DNA of 55,183 bases from positions 1 through 55,183 of the forward strand of contig QHSL01000080.1 of assembly GCA_003220435.1 (NCBI GenBank), given 5' to 3'. This stretch comes from Candidatus Rokuibacteriota bacterium (GTDB lineage: Bacteria > Methylomirabilota > Methylomirabilia > Rokubacteriales > CSP1-6). Of this stretch, positions 8,840-19,289 are shown one piece after another. Each line of letters begins with the position of its first letter. The first letter of the stretch is position 1. The notes under the pieces were generated by a model, which did no database searches, had not been told where the DNA came from, and was given only the letters and a program-made list of their open reading frames with translations. The translations under genes were made by a program, and so were the position numbers.

Positions 8840-10221
8840 AGGCCCACTCGCGCTTCTTCGAGCACCTGACCCTGGCCGCCGACCTCATGCTGATCGCCGG
8901 CTGCTGGGTGCTGGCGTACCTGATTCGCTTCCGTCTCGTCCACTACGCCGGCGACGTGCCGCCGTTCTCGGACTATGCGCTCCAGCTGCTCCCGATCCTC
9001 CTTGTCTGGGGCTTCGCGTTTCGCGCCTTCGATCTCTACCGGCCGAGCCGCTTGAGCTCGCGGGTGTCGGAGTGGCTCGACGTGGCCAAGGCCTCCACTC
9101 TCGGTGTGCTGGTCCTCGTCGCGATCATGACGTTCGCCTTCCGCGGGCACGACTATTCGCGGCTCGTCATCGTGATCTTCTGGGCCGAGTCGGTCGTCGT
9201 GGTCAGCTTCTCGCGCGCGGTGTTCCGCGAGGCGCTGCGGGTGGCGCGCCGCCACGGCTACAACCGGCGCTATGCGGTGATCGTGGGCGGCGGCGAGCCG
9301 GCCGCCGAGGTGCTGCGCGTGCTCCGGCGGCGACCGGACGTCGGCATCCATGTGCTCGGAATGTTGAGCGACAAGAGCGAGGTGCCCGAGGGTGTCCGCT
9401 GGCTCGGCGGCCTCGACGACGTCCGCGCGGTTCTGGATCGGCATTCGGTCGACGTCGTCTTCATCGCCCTCCCGCACGCCGAGTACTCGCGACTGACCGG
9501 CGTGCTGACCGGCATCGGCGACGATCCGATCGCCATTCACCTCGTGCCCGACGTGTTCGGCCTGGCCTCGCTGCGCGGCGGCGTCGAGGAGTTCGAGACG
9601 GTGCCGTTCATTCACCTCCGCGAGTCGCCACTCTACGGCTGGAACCGCGTTCTCAAGCGCGCCTTCGACCTGGTGTTCGGCGCGCTGGCGCTGGTGCTGG
9701 CCGCCCCGGCGATGCTGGCGATCGCCGTCGCGCTCAAGATGACCTCGCCCGGGCCCGTGGTCTTCCGCCAGGAGCGCATGGGCGTCGACGGTCGGCGCTT
9801 CTACATGCTGAAGTTTCGGACCATGCAGATCGACGCCGAGGCGCAGACCGGGCCGGTGTGGGCGGGCCCCGACGATCCGCGCCGCACGCGGCTCGGCGCC
9901 TTCCTCCGGCGCTGGAGCTTCGACGAGCTGCCGCAGTTCTTCAACGTGCTCCGCGGCGAGATGAGCCTCGTCGGGCCGCGCCCCGAGCGTCCGAGCTTCG
10001 TCGAGGAGTTCCGGCGGCGGGTGCCGGGCTACATGCTCCGCCACAAGGTCAAGGCCGGCATCACCGGCTGGGCCCAGATCAACGGCTGGCGGGGCAACAC
10101 GTCGATCGAGCGCCGGATCGAGTGCGACCTGTACTACATCGAGCGCTGGAGCCTCGCCTTCGACCTGAAGATCCTGATTCAGACCCTCTGGTACGGTTTC
10201 CATAACCGCAACGCGTATTGA
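8833..10221 (+). CDS. undecaprenyl-phosphate sugar-1-phosphate transferase (WcaJ/PglC-type polyprenyl glycosylphosphotransferase)
   Basis: About 462 aa. It transfers a hexose-1-phosphate from a nucleotide sugar to undecaprenyl phosphate, the committing step of glycan assembly at the inner membrane. Four or so N-terminal membrane helices (residues about 12-130) precede a Rossmann-like CoA_binding_3 domain ([17 protein letters not shown]). A further helix and the catalytic bacterial sugar transferase domain follow: [55 protein letters not shown] and [22 protein letters not shown] 8833 overlaps the end of the previous gene. Substrate preference (glucose or galactose is common) cannot be read. 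Confidence 0.9.
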   Translation: MLKAHSRFFEHLTLAADLMLIAGCWVLAYLIRFRLVHYAGDVPPFSDYALQLLPILLVWGFAFRAFDLYRPSRLSSRVSEWLDVAKASTLGVLVLVAIMTFAFRGHDYSRLVIVIFWAESVVVVSFSRAVFREALRVARRHGYNRRYAVIVGGGEPAAEVLRVLRRRPDVGIHVLGMLSDKSEVPEGVRWLGGLDDVRAVLDRHSVDVVFIALPHAEYSRLTGVLTGIGDDPIAIHLVPDVFGLASLRGGVEEFETVPFIHLRESPLYGWNRVLKRAFDLVFGALALVLAAPAMLAIAVALKMTSPGPVVFRQERMGVDGRRFYMLKFRTMQIDAEAQTGPVWAGPDDPRRTRLGAFLRRWSFDELPQFFNVLRGEMSLVGPRPERPSFVEEFRRRVPGYMLRHKVKAGITGWAQINGWRGNTSIERRIECDLYYIERWSLAFDLKILIQTLWYGFHNRNAY

Positions 10222-11408
10222 ACGGAGTGCGGGGCGCGCTGCTCGTGGCGCTTGCGGCGGGCCTGGCCGCGTCCATCACGCTCGCCGAGACGACGCTCGT
10301 CGTCCTCGCCCTCTGGCTGGTGTTCGGCCCGCGACCCGCCGGAACCCTGCGCATCCGCTGGCCGCTGCTGGCGCCCTTCGCCGCCTTCGCGCTGTGGACG
10401 CTCGTCGCCGCGCTCGCCTCCGGCCGGCCGCGCGAGAGCCTGCTGTCCTCGCGCGGGCTCCTCACGCTCGGCGCGTTCTACGTGGTGCTCCACGTGCTCG
10501 GCGACGGGCACGTGGCGCGGCGCTTCGCGAACGGCCTGTTCATCGCGGTCGCGGTGGTCGCGCTCGTGTCGATCGTCCAGGTCTCGTTCTGTGCCGCGGA
10601 AGGCACGGTCGAGTCCAGCGGAGCGCTCGTCCGGCTGGTGTTCAGAAAGTGCGCCCGCGCCCGTGGCTTCTTCTCGATCTACATGACGCTGGCCGGCGTG
10701 CTCACGCTCGTGCTCGTGAGCGCCCTGCCGCGCCTGGCCCGCGGCGGGCGCGCGCTGGCCTGGGCGCTGCCGGCCTGGCTCGCCTCCGTCCTGGCGCTCG
10801 GGTTCACCTCGGTGCGCGGCGCGTGGCTGGGCTTCGCAGTCGGCGGCATCGGATGCACGTTGGCCCTCCGCCGGCGCTGGCTCGTGCTGGCGGCGCTGAT
10901 GCTGGTGGTGGTCGGCGCGGTCGCGGTGGAGCCGCGCACGCTCAAGCGGTTGCGCAGCGTGGGCGACTTCAACGACGACACGACGCGGGATCGGCTGGCG
11001 ATGCTCGAAGCGGGGCTGCGCGTCGCCGCCGCGCACCCGATCACGGGGATCGGGCCCGGCCAGATCAAGCGCCTCTATCCGACGCTCGCGTCGCCGGAGG
11101 CGCTGCGGCGCTCGACCAGCCACCTGCACGACACGCCGCTGCAGATCGTGGCGGAGCGCGGGATTCCCGGCCTCGCCGCGTGGATCGCGATCTGGGTGGC
11201 CTTCTTCGGCGCCGCCGGCCGCGTGCTCGGGCGGATTCCGTCCGAGGATGACGAGGCGCGAGGGCTCGTCCTGGGCTCGATGGCCGCGATCGCGGCGTTT
11301 CTCGTCGCCGGCCTCTTCGAATACAACTTCGGCGACACCGAAGTCCTGCTGGTCGCCTTGACTCTGATGAGTTTCCCGTTCGTCATCGAGCGGGACCTCG
11401 ACGCCTAG
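10218..11408 (+). CDS. O-antigen ligase/polymerase-family membrane protein
   Basis: About 396 aa and largely hydrophobic, with about ten predicted membrane segments. The Wzy_C region carries TSVRGAWLGFAVGG, a loop with FNDDTTRDRLAMLEAGLRVA, HPITGIGPGQIK, and SHLHDTPLQIVAERGIPGLA. These are the periplasmic-loop Arg and His motifs of O-antigen ligases and polymerases. TTG 10218 overlaps the previous TGA (TTGA); GTG 10227 is an alternative start. It would join or polymerise the lipid-linked glycan on the periplasmic side and closes the polysaccharide run. No flippase or chain-length regulator is seen in the window. Confidence 0.85.
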   Translation: MNGVRGALLVALAAGLAASITLAETTLVVLALWLVFGPRPAGTLRIRWPLLAPFAAFALWTLVAALASGRPRESLLSSRGLLTLGAFYVVLHVLGDGHVARRFANGLFIAVAVVALVSIVQVSFCAAEGTVESSGALVRLVFRKCARARGFFSIYMTLAGVLTLVLVSALPRLARGGRALAWALPAWLASVLALGFTSVRGAWLGFAVGGIGCTLALRRRWLVLAALMLVVVGAVAVEPRTLKRLRSVGDFNDDTTRDRLAMLEAGLRVAAAHPITGIGPGQIKRLYPTLASPEALRRSTSHLHDTPLQIVAERGIPGLAAWIAIWVAFFGAAGRVLGRIPSEDDEARGLVLGSMAAIAAFLVAGLFEYNFGDTEVLLVALTLMSFPFVIERDLDA

Positions 11409-11428
11409 CAGCTACCGGGCTGGCGAGA

Positions 11429-11529
11429 AGGGCCCAGATGCGAGGCGGCGCCCGAAGAGCTGCGTGCGAGCCGTACTTCGAGTACGGTGAGCGGCGCAGC
11501 CGAGGGCGCGCACGAAGCAGATGGGCCCT
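11429..11529. repeat. 101-bp imperfect inverted repeat between convergent genes
   Basis: The outer ends are AGGGCCC (11429-11435) and GGGCCCT (11523-11529). The centre is a perfect CCGTACT-TCG-AGTACGG hairpin. Between them two arms of 49 bases pair imperfectly, including GGCGCCC against GGGCGCG. The element lies between the end of the O-antigen ligase gene (+) and a small exported-protein gene (-). It could act as a bidirectional terminator or be a REP/MITE-like palindromic repeat; there is no T-tract. It has no coding potential. Confidence 0.7.
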
Positions 11530-11544
11530 GATCGTCAGCCCGCG

Positions 11545-11904
11545 CTAGGAGCGAGAGTGGCGGGCTCGGTCGTGGCGGCCCAGGGCCTGGGCGAGCGTCT
11601 CGGCCTGGATCAGCCCCTGCGACTTCATCGCCTGGAAGACCACGTTCCAGGTCTTCCCGCTGCGCCTTTCCTGCGCGATCTGCTCCAGCGTCATCGGCCG
11701 GGCGCTCGGGGCGGTCGGATTCTGGGACTCGAAGAGGGCGACCGCGATCCGCCGGTTTCCCGGCGACAGCGCGGCGAACGGGCTCGGCGCGATCGTTGAT
11801 GCGATCGCAGTGGGAGGCGCCGGTCTCGGCTGCGGCTCCGCCGCCGCCGTGGAGGCCATCGCGAGCGTGAGCGCGCCGAGGGCGTGGACGATCCGTCGCT
11901 TCAT
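11545..11904 (-). CDS. small exported protein of unknown function
   Basis: 119 aa. A clear signal peptide (MKRRIVHALGALTLAMASTA, cleavage near AAA) is followed by a Pro/Ala-rich linker and a conserved-looking tail: MTLEQIAQERRSGKTWNVVF, then QAMKSQGLIQAETLAQAL. The tail looks like a small helical module, but I cannot assign a family with confidence. It lies 15 bases downstream of the DUF3568 lipoprotein gene and is probably cotranscribed with it. Predicted periplasmic. Confidence 0.65.
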   Translation of the reverse strand: MKRRIVHALGALTLAMASTAAAEPQPRPAPPTAIASTIAPSPFAALSPGNRRIAVALFESQNPTAPSARPMTLEQIAQERRSGKTWNVVFQAMKSQGLIQAETLAQALGRHDRARHSRS

Positions 11905-11919
11905 GGTTGGTTGCTCCGT

Positions 11920-12366
11920 CTAGTCGGTGTTGCGAGTGACTTTGGTACCGTTCTCGACGATCTGACCTGTCTTGTTGATGATCTCGCCGGCCGTCGCGCG
12001 ATCGCGGAAGAAAAAGCCCTGCTTGACGACGACCCGCATGCGCGTGGCCTTCGTGGTGAGCCGTTCGAGCTCGATCTCCACGCTGCGATCGATCGCCTCC
12101 GCCACGATCTTCCGCCCCTCGTCGGTGCTGTCGTCGGCCTTGACGGTGATGGCCATGCGACGGAGCGTCACCAGGACCGCTTTGCGCAGCTGGTCGTGTC
12201 CGGCGGTGAAGGTCCGACAGGCGGCGCCGTTCACGGTGTAGTCGATCCCGGCGCTGGCGCCCACACCGGCGCCCGCGCTCAGAAGCGTCAACGCCACGGC
12301 CGCGCAGCCCTGAAGGCTCAGGAGCAGCGCCACCGCGATCACCGCGCGTACCGCATGCCGTCTCAT
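11920..12366 (-). CDS. DUF3568-family lipoprotein
   Basis: 148 aa. The N-terminus MRRHAVRAVIAVALLLSLQG ends in a lipobox (LQGC), so a lipid-anchored envelope protein is predicted. The body matches the DUF3568 pattern: an Ala/Gly stretch, IDYTVNGAACRTFTAGHDQL, a Leu/Ala helix, then RSVEIELERLTTKATRMRVV and RDRATAGEIINKTGQI. The frame is open well upstream, but ATG 12366 begins at the signal peptide and is chosen. Function unknown. It is the first gene of a two-gene unit with the small exported protein. Confidence 0.75.
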   Translation of the reverse strand: MRRHAVRAVIAVALLLSLQGCAAVALTLLSAGAGVGASAGIDYTVNGAACRTFTAGHDQLRKAVLVTLRRMAITVKADDSTDEGRKIVAEAIDRSVEIELERLTTKATRMRVVVKQGFFFRDRATAGEIINKTGQIVENGTKVTRNTD

Positions 12367-12571
12367 GATTCCTGGATTGTCTCCCGGCCCCCTGTCGGTG
12401 CACGGGAGGTGCCAGGGGTTCTTGGCGCTGACTACGCGCGATTTCCTGGGGACTTGCCGAGGCCGGTCGCGGCGGGCGCCTGGACAGAGACTGGACAAGC
12501 TGGCTCGGTACTTTCCGGAGGCTGACAGAATACGGCCATCCCGACTAATATCGCCGCCGGGGAGGATCCTC

Positions 12572-14179
<1,608 letters not shown>

Positions 14180-14184
14180 CGCGC

Positions 14185-15165
14185 ATGCGGGCCGTGATCT
14201 GCCGGGCGTTCGGTGAAGTCGAGGGGCTGAAGGTCGAGGAGGTCGCGGCGCCGACGCCCAAGCCCGGCGAGGTGCTGATCGCCGTGAAAGCGACCGCGGT
14301 GAACTACGCGGACGCGCTGATGACCGCCGGACGCTACCAGACGAAGCCGGATCCGCCGTTCAGTCCCGGGCTCGAGACGGCCGGCGTCGTCGCCGCGTGC
14401 GGGCAGGGCGTGACGCGGCTCAAGCCCGGCGACCGCGTGATGGCGATTCTCGCCTACGGCGGGCTCGCCGAGATGGCCGTGGCTCCCGAATCCGAGACCT
14501 ACGCGATTCCGGCCGGTATGAGCTTCGAGGAAGCGGGCGCGTTTCCCGTCGCCTACATCTCGAGCCACGTCGCGATCCGCTGGCAGGGACGGCTCGAGGC
14601 CGGCGAGACGCTGCTGGTGCTGGGCGCCGCCGGCGGCGTGGGGCTCACCGCGGTCGAGATCGGCAAGGCGATGGGCGCGCGCGTGATCGCGGGCGCCAGC
14701 ACGCCGGAGCGGCTCGCGGTGGCCCACGCGCGCGGCGCGGACGCGCTCGTCAACTACGCGACCGAGAACCTGACCGAGCGCGTGATGGCCCTGACCGACG
14801 GCAAGGGCGCCGACGTGTGCTTCGATCCGGTCGGCGGCGATCTCTTCGACGCCGCACTCTCCGCGCTCGGCTGGGGCGGCCGGATCCTGATCGTCGGCTT
14901 CGTGGGCGGCGTCCAGCAGATTCCGGCGAACCGGCTCCTGGTGAAGAACCGCGCAGCGCTCGGCTGCTCGCTGCGCTACTACCGCTGGAACGCGCCGGAC
15001 AAGCTCCAGCGATCGGTCGACGAGCTGCTGCGCTGGTACGACGAAGGCAAGCTCAAGCCGCTGATCACGCATCGCCTGCCGCTCGAGAAGAGCGTCGAGG
15101 CGATCCGCCTGCTGACCGGCCGCAAGGCCCACGGCAAGGTCGTCGTCGTCCCGGAGCTGCGCTGA
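14185..15165 (+). CDS. zinc-independent NADPH:quinone oxidoreductase (QOR family, MDR superfamily)
   Basis: About 326 aa. The GroES-like N-half starts MRAVICRAFGEVEGLKVEEV and includes VNYADALMTAGRYQ. The Rossmann part is LVLGAAGGVGLTAVEIGKAM, with a nucleotide-specificity loop AGASTPERL. The zinc-binding Cys set of alcohol dehydrogenases is absent. ATG 14185 matches the usual family start; GTG 14176 overlaps the amidase stop (GTGA) and is an alternative. Three bases separate it from the following crotonase, suggesting a shared transcript. It reduces a quinone or an activated enone; the exact substrate is unknown. Confidence 0.85.
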   Translation: MRAVICRAFGEVEGLKVEEVAAPTPKPGEVLIAVKATAVNYADALMTAGRYQTKPDPPFSPGLETAGVVAACGQGVTRLKPGDRVMAILAYGGLAEMAVAPESETYAIPAGMSFEEAGAFPVAYISSHVAIRWQGRLEAGETLLVLGAAGGVGLTAVEIGKAMGARVIAGASTPERLAVAHARGADALVNYATENLTERVMALTDGKGADVCFDPVGGDLFDAALSALGWGGRILIVGFVGGVQQIPANRLLVKNRAALGCSLRYYRWNAPDKLQRSVDELLRWYDEGKLKPLITHRLPLEKSVEAIRLLTGRKAHGKVVVVPELR

Positions 15166-15168
15166 CCG

Positions 15169-15924
15169 ATGGAGATCCAGGTCCGCGAGCACGGCCGGCA
15201 CGTGGCGGTCGTGACCATCGACAACCAGCCCCGTCTCAACGCGATGTCGCGCGCGATGATGGAAGAGCTGGGGCGGCTCTGGGACGAGTTGGAACGCGGG
15301 CGCTGCCGCTGCATCGTGCTCACCGGCGCCGGGGCGCGCGCCTTCAGCGCCGGCGCCGACATGAGCGGGGACCTCTCGGCGTCGCCCGACATCGCGCGCG
15401 TCGTCAACCACGCCCTGCTGAAGCACGACGTGTACTCGAAGCCTATCGTCGCCGCCGTCAACGGTGACTGCGTCGGCGGCGGCGTGGAGCTGCTCCTCTC
15501 CACCGACGTCCGCGCGGCGGCGTCGCACGCCCGGTTCGGGCTGCCGGAGGTCCGCTGGTCGGTCTACCCGTTCGGTGGCGCGACCGTGAAGCTCGTCCAG
15601 CAGATCGGCTACGTCCACGCGATGGAGCTCCTGCTGACCGGCAAGCTGGTCGACGCCCACGAGGCCGCGCGCATCGGGCTCGTCAATCGGGTGGTGGCCG
15701 CCGACGCGCTGATGCCGTGGGCGCTCGAGACCGCCGAGCTGATCGCCGCCAACAGCCCGTCGGCCGTGCAGGCGGTGAAGCAGCAGATCAGCGCGACGAT
15801 CGCCGAGCACGCGCTCGCGCGCGAGCCGCTGGACCAGGAACTCGGCGACCGGGTGCGGGCCAGCGCGCACTTCCGGGAAGGCATCGCGGCGTTTCGCGAG
15901 AAGCGGAGGCCCCGCTACGAGTGA
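15169..15924 (+). CDS. enoyl-CoA hydratase/isomerase (crotonase family)
   Basis: 251 aa. The crotonase fold motifs are present: IVLTGAGARAFSAGADMSGD (oxyanion hole), VNGDCVGGGVELLLSTDV with the first catalytic-position Glu, and HARFGLPEVRWSVYPFGGA with the second Glu. The C-terminal helices follow the family pattern and end in FREKRRPRYE. Hydration or isomerisation of an acyl-CoA is likely; chain length is unknown. The acyl-CoA ligase gene nearby is on the other strand. The last ten bases overlap the convergent MFS gene. Confidence 0.87.
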   Translation: MEIQVREHGRHVAVVTIDNQPRLNAMSRAMMEELGRLWDELERGRCRCIVLTGAGARAFSAGADMSGDLSASPDIARVVNHALLKHDVYSKPIVAAVNGDCVGGGVELLLSTDVRAAASHARFGLPEVRWSVYPFGGATVKLVQQIGYVHAMELLLTGKLVDAHEAARIGLVNRVVAADALMPWALETAELIAANSPSAVQAVKQQISATIAEHALAREPLDQELGDRVRASAHFREGIAAFREKRRPRYE

Positions 15925-17129
15925 GCCGCGCGCGAGCGGAGCCCGCGCGCGCCGAAGGCGAGCAGCGCGGCGGCGGCCCAGGCCAGCACGCCATCGAAGA
16001 CGAACGCGCCGGGAATGCTGACGGCCGCGATGGCCCCGGTCACCAGCGGGCTCGCCGCGGTGCCCACCTGCAGCCCCATCCCGAGCCAGCCGAATGCCGC
16101 GCCGCGCTGCTCGGCCGGCACCACCACGGCGCCCAGGGTGTAGGTGAGCGTGATCGCCGCGCCGAGACAGAGCGCCACGAGCGTCCGCAGCACGAGCAGC
16201 GCGACCCAGCCGCGGGGCAGCGCCATCGCGGCGCAGAGCGGCCCGCCGATAAGCAGCCCGATCAGGAGCAGTCGGGCGGAAGGGACGTCGCGCGAGAGCC
16301 GCGCGGCGACGTTGGCCGACGTGGTCGCCGCCACCGCGCCGATCGAGATGATCGTGCCCGAGACCGCGGCGATCGCCTGGACACCCGGCAGGTGAGCGAC
16401 CTGCAGCGGGATCAGCAGCGCCAGTCCCCGGTCGAGGAACTGGGCCATCAGCAAGAGCCCGACCAGCACGCCGAAGTGCGGGTACTCGAACACGCGCCGC
16501 AGCGGCAGCCGTTGCGTCGCCGCGCGGGTGGCGGCCGGCGCGCCGTCGGAGACCTCCTTGAACAGCACGATCAGCGCGATCAGCGCGAGCGCGCAGAGCC
16601 CCGCCGTCGCGAAGAACGCGTAGCGGATCCCGAAGTGCGAGGCGACGTAGCCGCCGATGGCCGGCCCCACCGCGACGCTCAAGAGCTGGGCCGATTGCAC
16701 GAGCCCGATGGCCGCCGGCACCCGGTCGCGCGGCGCCGAGGAGGTGGCCAGCGCCAGCACCATCGGCGTGAAGCCGGCGAAGAGCCCCAGGAGCACGCGG
16801 GTGAGGAAGAGCTGCCAGACCGACGTGACGAGCCCCATCAGGGCCACGATCACGACGAAGCCGATCAGCGACCGGATCAGCATCATCTTGCGGCCGAAGC
16901 GATCGGCGAGGCGGCCGAAGACCGGTGACAGGAAGCCCGACATCGCCGGCGTGACCGCCGCGATGAGGCCCGCCCACAGCGCGATCCGCGACGGGTCCGT
17001 CACACCGAGCTCGCGGATGTAGAGCGGCAGGAACGGGGTGAAGAACTGGAAGCCGACGAAGGCGACGAAGACCGTCAGCGTGAGAGCCCAGACGTTGCGC
17101 CGCCAGTCGTTCGGGAGAAGGCTCCTCAT
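15915..17129 (-). CDS. MFS transporter
   Basis: 404 aa with about 12 hydrophobic segments. The signature loop between helices 2 and 3 reads GRLADRFGRKMMLIRSL, the classic MFS motif A. A second half repeats the fold (SANVAARLSRDVPSARLLLI). The frame remains open upstream through the ligase gene, but that is a shadow; ATG 17129 follows the ligase stop with an ATGA overlap and begins a normal N-terminus (MRSLLPNDWRRNVWALTLTV). The substrate is unknown; coupling to an acyl-CoA ligase suggests an organic acid or a drug-like compound. Inner membrane. Confidence 0.85.
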   Translation of the reverse strand: MRSLLPNDWRRNVWALTLTVFVAFVGFQFFTPFLPLYIRELGVTDPSRIALWAGLIAAVTPAMSGFLSPVFGRLADRFGRKMMLIRSLIGFVVIVALMGLVTSVWQLFLTRVLLGLFAGFTPMVLALATSSAPRDRVPAAIGLVQSAQLLSVAVGPAIGGYVASHFGIRYAFFATAGLCALALIALIVLFKEVSDGAPAATRAATQRLPLRRVFEYPHFGVLVGLLLMAQFLDRGLALLIPLQVAHLPGVQAIAAVSGTIISIGAVAATTSANVAARLSRDVPSARLLLIGLLIGGPLCAAMALPRGWVALLVLRTLVALCLGAAITLTYTLGAVVVPAEQRGAAFGWLGMGLQVGTAASPLVTGAIAAVSIPGAFVFDGVLAWAAAALLAFGARGLRSRAAHS

Positions 17130-18709
17130 GCGCCCGCGGCGTCGCGCTCGCGGGCGAGCATCTCGGCCAGGCGGAACTTTTGCACCTTGCCGGTGGCGGT
17201 CACCGGCAGCTCGTCCCGCCGCAGCAGGCGGAACTCCTGCGGCACCTTGAACGCCGCCAGCGCCCGCCTGCAGAAGGCCCGCAGCGTCTCGGGCCCGGCG
17301 TCGCCGCCCTCCCGCAGCACGACCACGGCGGCGAGGACCTCTTCCTTGCGCGGGTCGGGGAGACCGACCACGTACGCCTGCTCGACGGCGGGATGCCCGA
17401 GCAGGACCTCCTCGATCTCGAGCGGCGCCACGTTGATGCCGCCGGTCTTCACCATCTCCTTGATGCGGCCGCGGAACTGGAGCCGGCCGTCGTCGCCGAT
17501 GGCGCCGAGATCGCCGGTGAGAAGGAAGCCGTCGCGGTCGAAGGCCGCCGCATTCTGCTCGGGGTCCTTGTAGTAGCCGGGGGTCAGGTAGCCGCGCACG
17601 AGGATCTCGCCGACCTCGCCGGGCGGCAGCGGACGCCGCGTGTCGCGATGGACGATGCGGAGCTCCATGCCCGGCAACGGGTAGCCGACCGTCCCGCGGC
17701 GAACGGCCGCGGGATCGTGGGCGTCGGTGACCGTGCAGTTGCCGTAGCATTCCGTCAGCCCGTAGACGTTGCAGATCTCGCGGGCGCCCAGATCCATCAC
17801 CATCTGCATCGCCGGCGGGGGACCGATGGCGGCGCCGGTCCGCAGCGACGAGAGATCGCGCCGCGCCCGGTCGGGATGCTCCGTGAGCGCCAGCGCGATG
17901 TTGGGCGTGCCGTAGTACACCGTGCACCGCTCGCGCTCGAGCAGGGCCAGCGCCGCGCCGGCGTCGAACGACTCCTGCAGCACGATCGCGCCGCCGTGGG
18001 TCATGATCGCGAGCAACGCGTTCGCGCACCCGAAGCTCCAGAAGAGCGAGATGCCCATCCACATGCGGTCGTCGCCCGTCAAGTGCTGGCGCTCCCCGAT
18101 GTTCCACATGTTCTCGACGAGCCCGCGATGCTGGAGCAGGACGCCCTTGGGCGTGGAGGTCGTCCCGGACGTGTAGAGGATGTAAGCGACGTCGTCGGGC
18201 GTGACGGCGCGCTGCGCGGCGTCGAGCGCGGCGTCGTCGACGGCCTCGCCCAGGTCCCTCAGCGCGTCGAGCTCGCGCCCGACGGTCACGACACGGGCGA
18301 GCGTGGGGAGGCGCGGGGACGCCGGACCGCCGAGCTCGGCCAGCATGCCCCGATAGTCCTGGCCGGCGAAGCCCTCGACGGTGATCAGCGTCGTCGCGTC
18401 GCAGTGGTCGAGCACGTACGCAAGCTCGCGCGCACGCGACCACGTGCTGATCGGCACGAGGGTGGCGCCGAGCAGCGTCACGGCGAAATCGACGAGCAGC
18501 CACTCCGGGCGGTTGCTCATCAGGAGCGCCACCTTGTCGCCGCGTCTCACGCCAAGCCGCAGCAACCCCTTCGCGAGCTGGCGGGCGCGGGCCCGGGCCT
18601 CCCCGTAGCTGAGGCGCTCGGCGCCGCTCACGATGAACTCGTGGGCGGGGTCGCGGGCGGCGATCTCGTCGAGCAGGTCGGGCAGGGTGCGGCTCCGCGG
18701 ATGGGCCAC
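17126..18709 (-). CDS. AMP-dependent acyl-CoA synthetase/ligase
   Basis: 527 aa, ANL superfamily. The P-loop-like motif is YILYTSGTTSTPKGVLLQHR. CNVYGLTECYGN is the A5 motif, FLLTGDLGAIGDDGRLQFRG the A7/A8 hinge, and the catalytic Lys lies in TATGKVQKFRLAEML near the C-terminus. It activates a carboxylic acid with ATP and forms a CoA thioester. Substrate size is not readable. The downstream MFS transporter overlaps by 4 bases, so uptake followed by activation of one acid is a reasonable inference. Confidence 0.88.
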   Translation of the reverse strand: MAHPRSRTLPDLLDEIAARDPAHEFIVSGAERLSYGEARARARQLAKGLLRLGVRRGDKVALLMSNRPEWLLVDFAVTLLGATLVPISTWSRARELAYVLDHCDATTLITVEGFAGQDYRGMLAELGGPASPRLPTLARVVTVGRELDALRDLGEAVDDAALDAAQRAVTPDDVAYILYTSGTTSTPKGVLLQHRGLVENMWNIGERQHLTGDDRMWMGISLFWSFGCANALLAIMTHGGAIVLQESFDAGAALALLERERCTVYYGTPNIALALTEHPDRARRDLSSLRTGAAIGPPPAMQMVMDLGAREICNVYGLTECYGNCTVTDAHDPAAVRRGTVGYPLPGMELRIVHRDTRRPLPPGEVGEILVRGYLTPGYYKDPEQNAAAFDRDGFLLTGDLGAIGDDGRLQFRGRIKEMVKTGGINVAPLEIEEVLLGHPAVEQAYVVGLPDPRKEEVLAAVVVLREGGDAGPETLRAFCRRALAAFKVPQEFRLLRRDELPVTATGKVQKFRLAEMLARERDAAGA

Positions 18710-18735
18710 ATCTCATCATACGGGGCCGATGCGCT

Positions 18736-18765
18736 TTGTGTACAACGGGGCGGGCGGTCTATGAT
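18736..18765 (+). promoter_or_regulatory. candidate sigma-70 promoter for the DinB/rhodanese genes
   Basis: TTGTGT (18736-18741), an 18-base spacer and TATGAT (18760-18765) lie 37 bases upstream of the DinB-family ATG, in the divergent gap with the acyl-CoA ligase gene. The -10 is good and the -35 fair. Seen in sequence only. Confidence 0.5.
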
Positions 18766-18802
18766 CGGACGGGCCCGATCCGGGCGCCGACGGAGGCCAG
18801 CG

Positions 18803-19285
18803 ATGGCAGCACGCGCCGAAGCCCTTGCCAAGCGGTTCGAGGACGCCAGCCAGGCCCTCGCCGACGCCATCAGACGCCTCGGCGACGCCGAATGGAAGAA
18901 GACGACGTCGGCGGAGAAGTGGTCGGTCGGTGTGGTCGCACATCACGTCGCGCAGGGGCACGCGAGCATCGGCAATCTGGTGCGGCTGATCGCCACCGGC
19001 AAGACCCCGCCGACGCTGACGATGGAGATGATCGACCAGGTGAACGCGGAGCATGCCAGAACCTTCGCCGCCTGTACCAAGACCGAGACGCTCGAGCTGC
19101 ACCGGCGGAACGTCGCGCTGGCGTCCGGCATCGTCCGCGGCCTCTCCGACGTCGAGCTCGATCGGACCGCCGCGGTGCTCTTCGGCGCGCCGGCCATGAG
19201 CGCCCAGCAGGCGATCGAGCGCCTCCTGATCAATCACATCAACGAGCACCTCGGGAGCATCAAGGCGACCCTGGGAGCGAGATAG
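18803..19285 (+). CDS. DinB-superfamily protein
   Basis: 160 aa. ATG 18803 is preceded by GGAGG with a 6-base spacer. Four-helix-bundle pattern of DinB/YfiT-like proteins: KWSVGVVAHHVAQGHASIGN supplies the first His pair, and INHINEHLGSIKATL the C-terminal His residues expected for metal binding. Members include bacillithiol- and mycothiol-type thiol transferases, but many are uncharacterised. The rhodanese gene starts 4 bases after its stop, so both are probably cotranscribed; a thiol or sulfur theme is an inference from this pairing. Confidence 0.78.
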   Translation: MAARAEALAKRFEDASQALADAIRRLGDAEWKKTTSAEKWSVGVVAHHVAQGHASIGNLVRLIATGKTPPTLTMEMIDQVNAEHARTFAACTKTETLELHRRNVALASGIVRGLSDVELDRTAAVLFGAPAMSAQQAIERLLINHINEHLGSIKATLGAR

Positions 19286-19289
19286 CGCC

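Noticed and set aside
15915-18719. Apparent 934-codon fusion of an acyl-CoA ligase and an MFS transporter
   Set aside because: The upstream half is the wrong frame over the ligase gene. The real ligase frame ends at 17126 and the transporter starts at ATG 17129.
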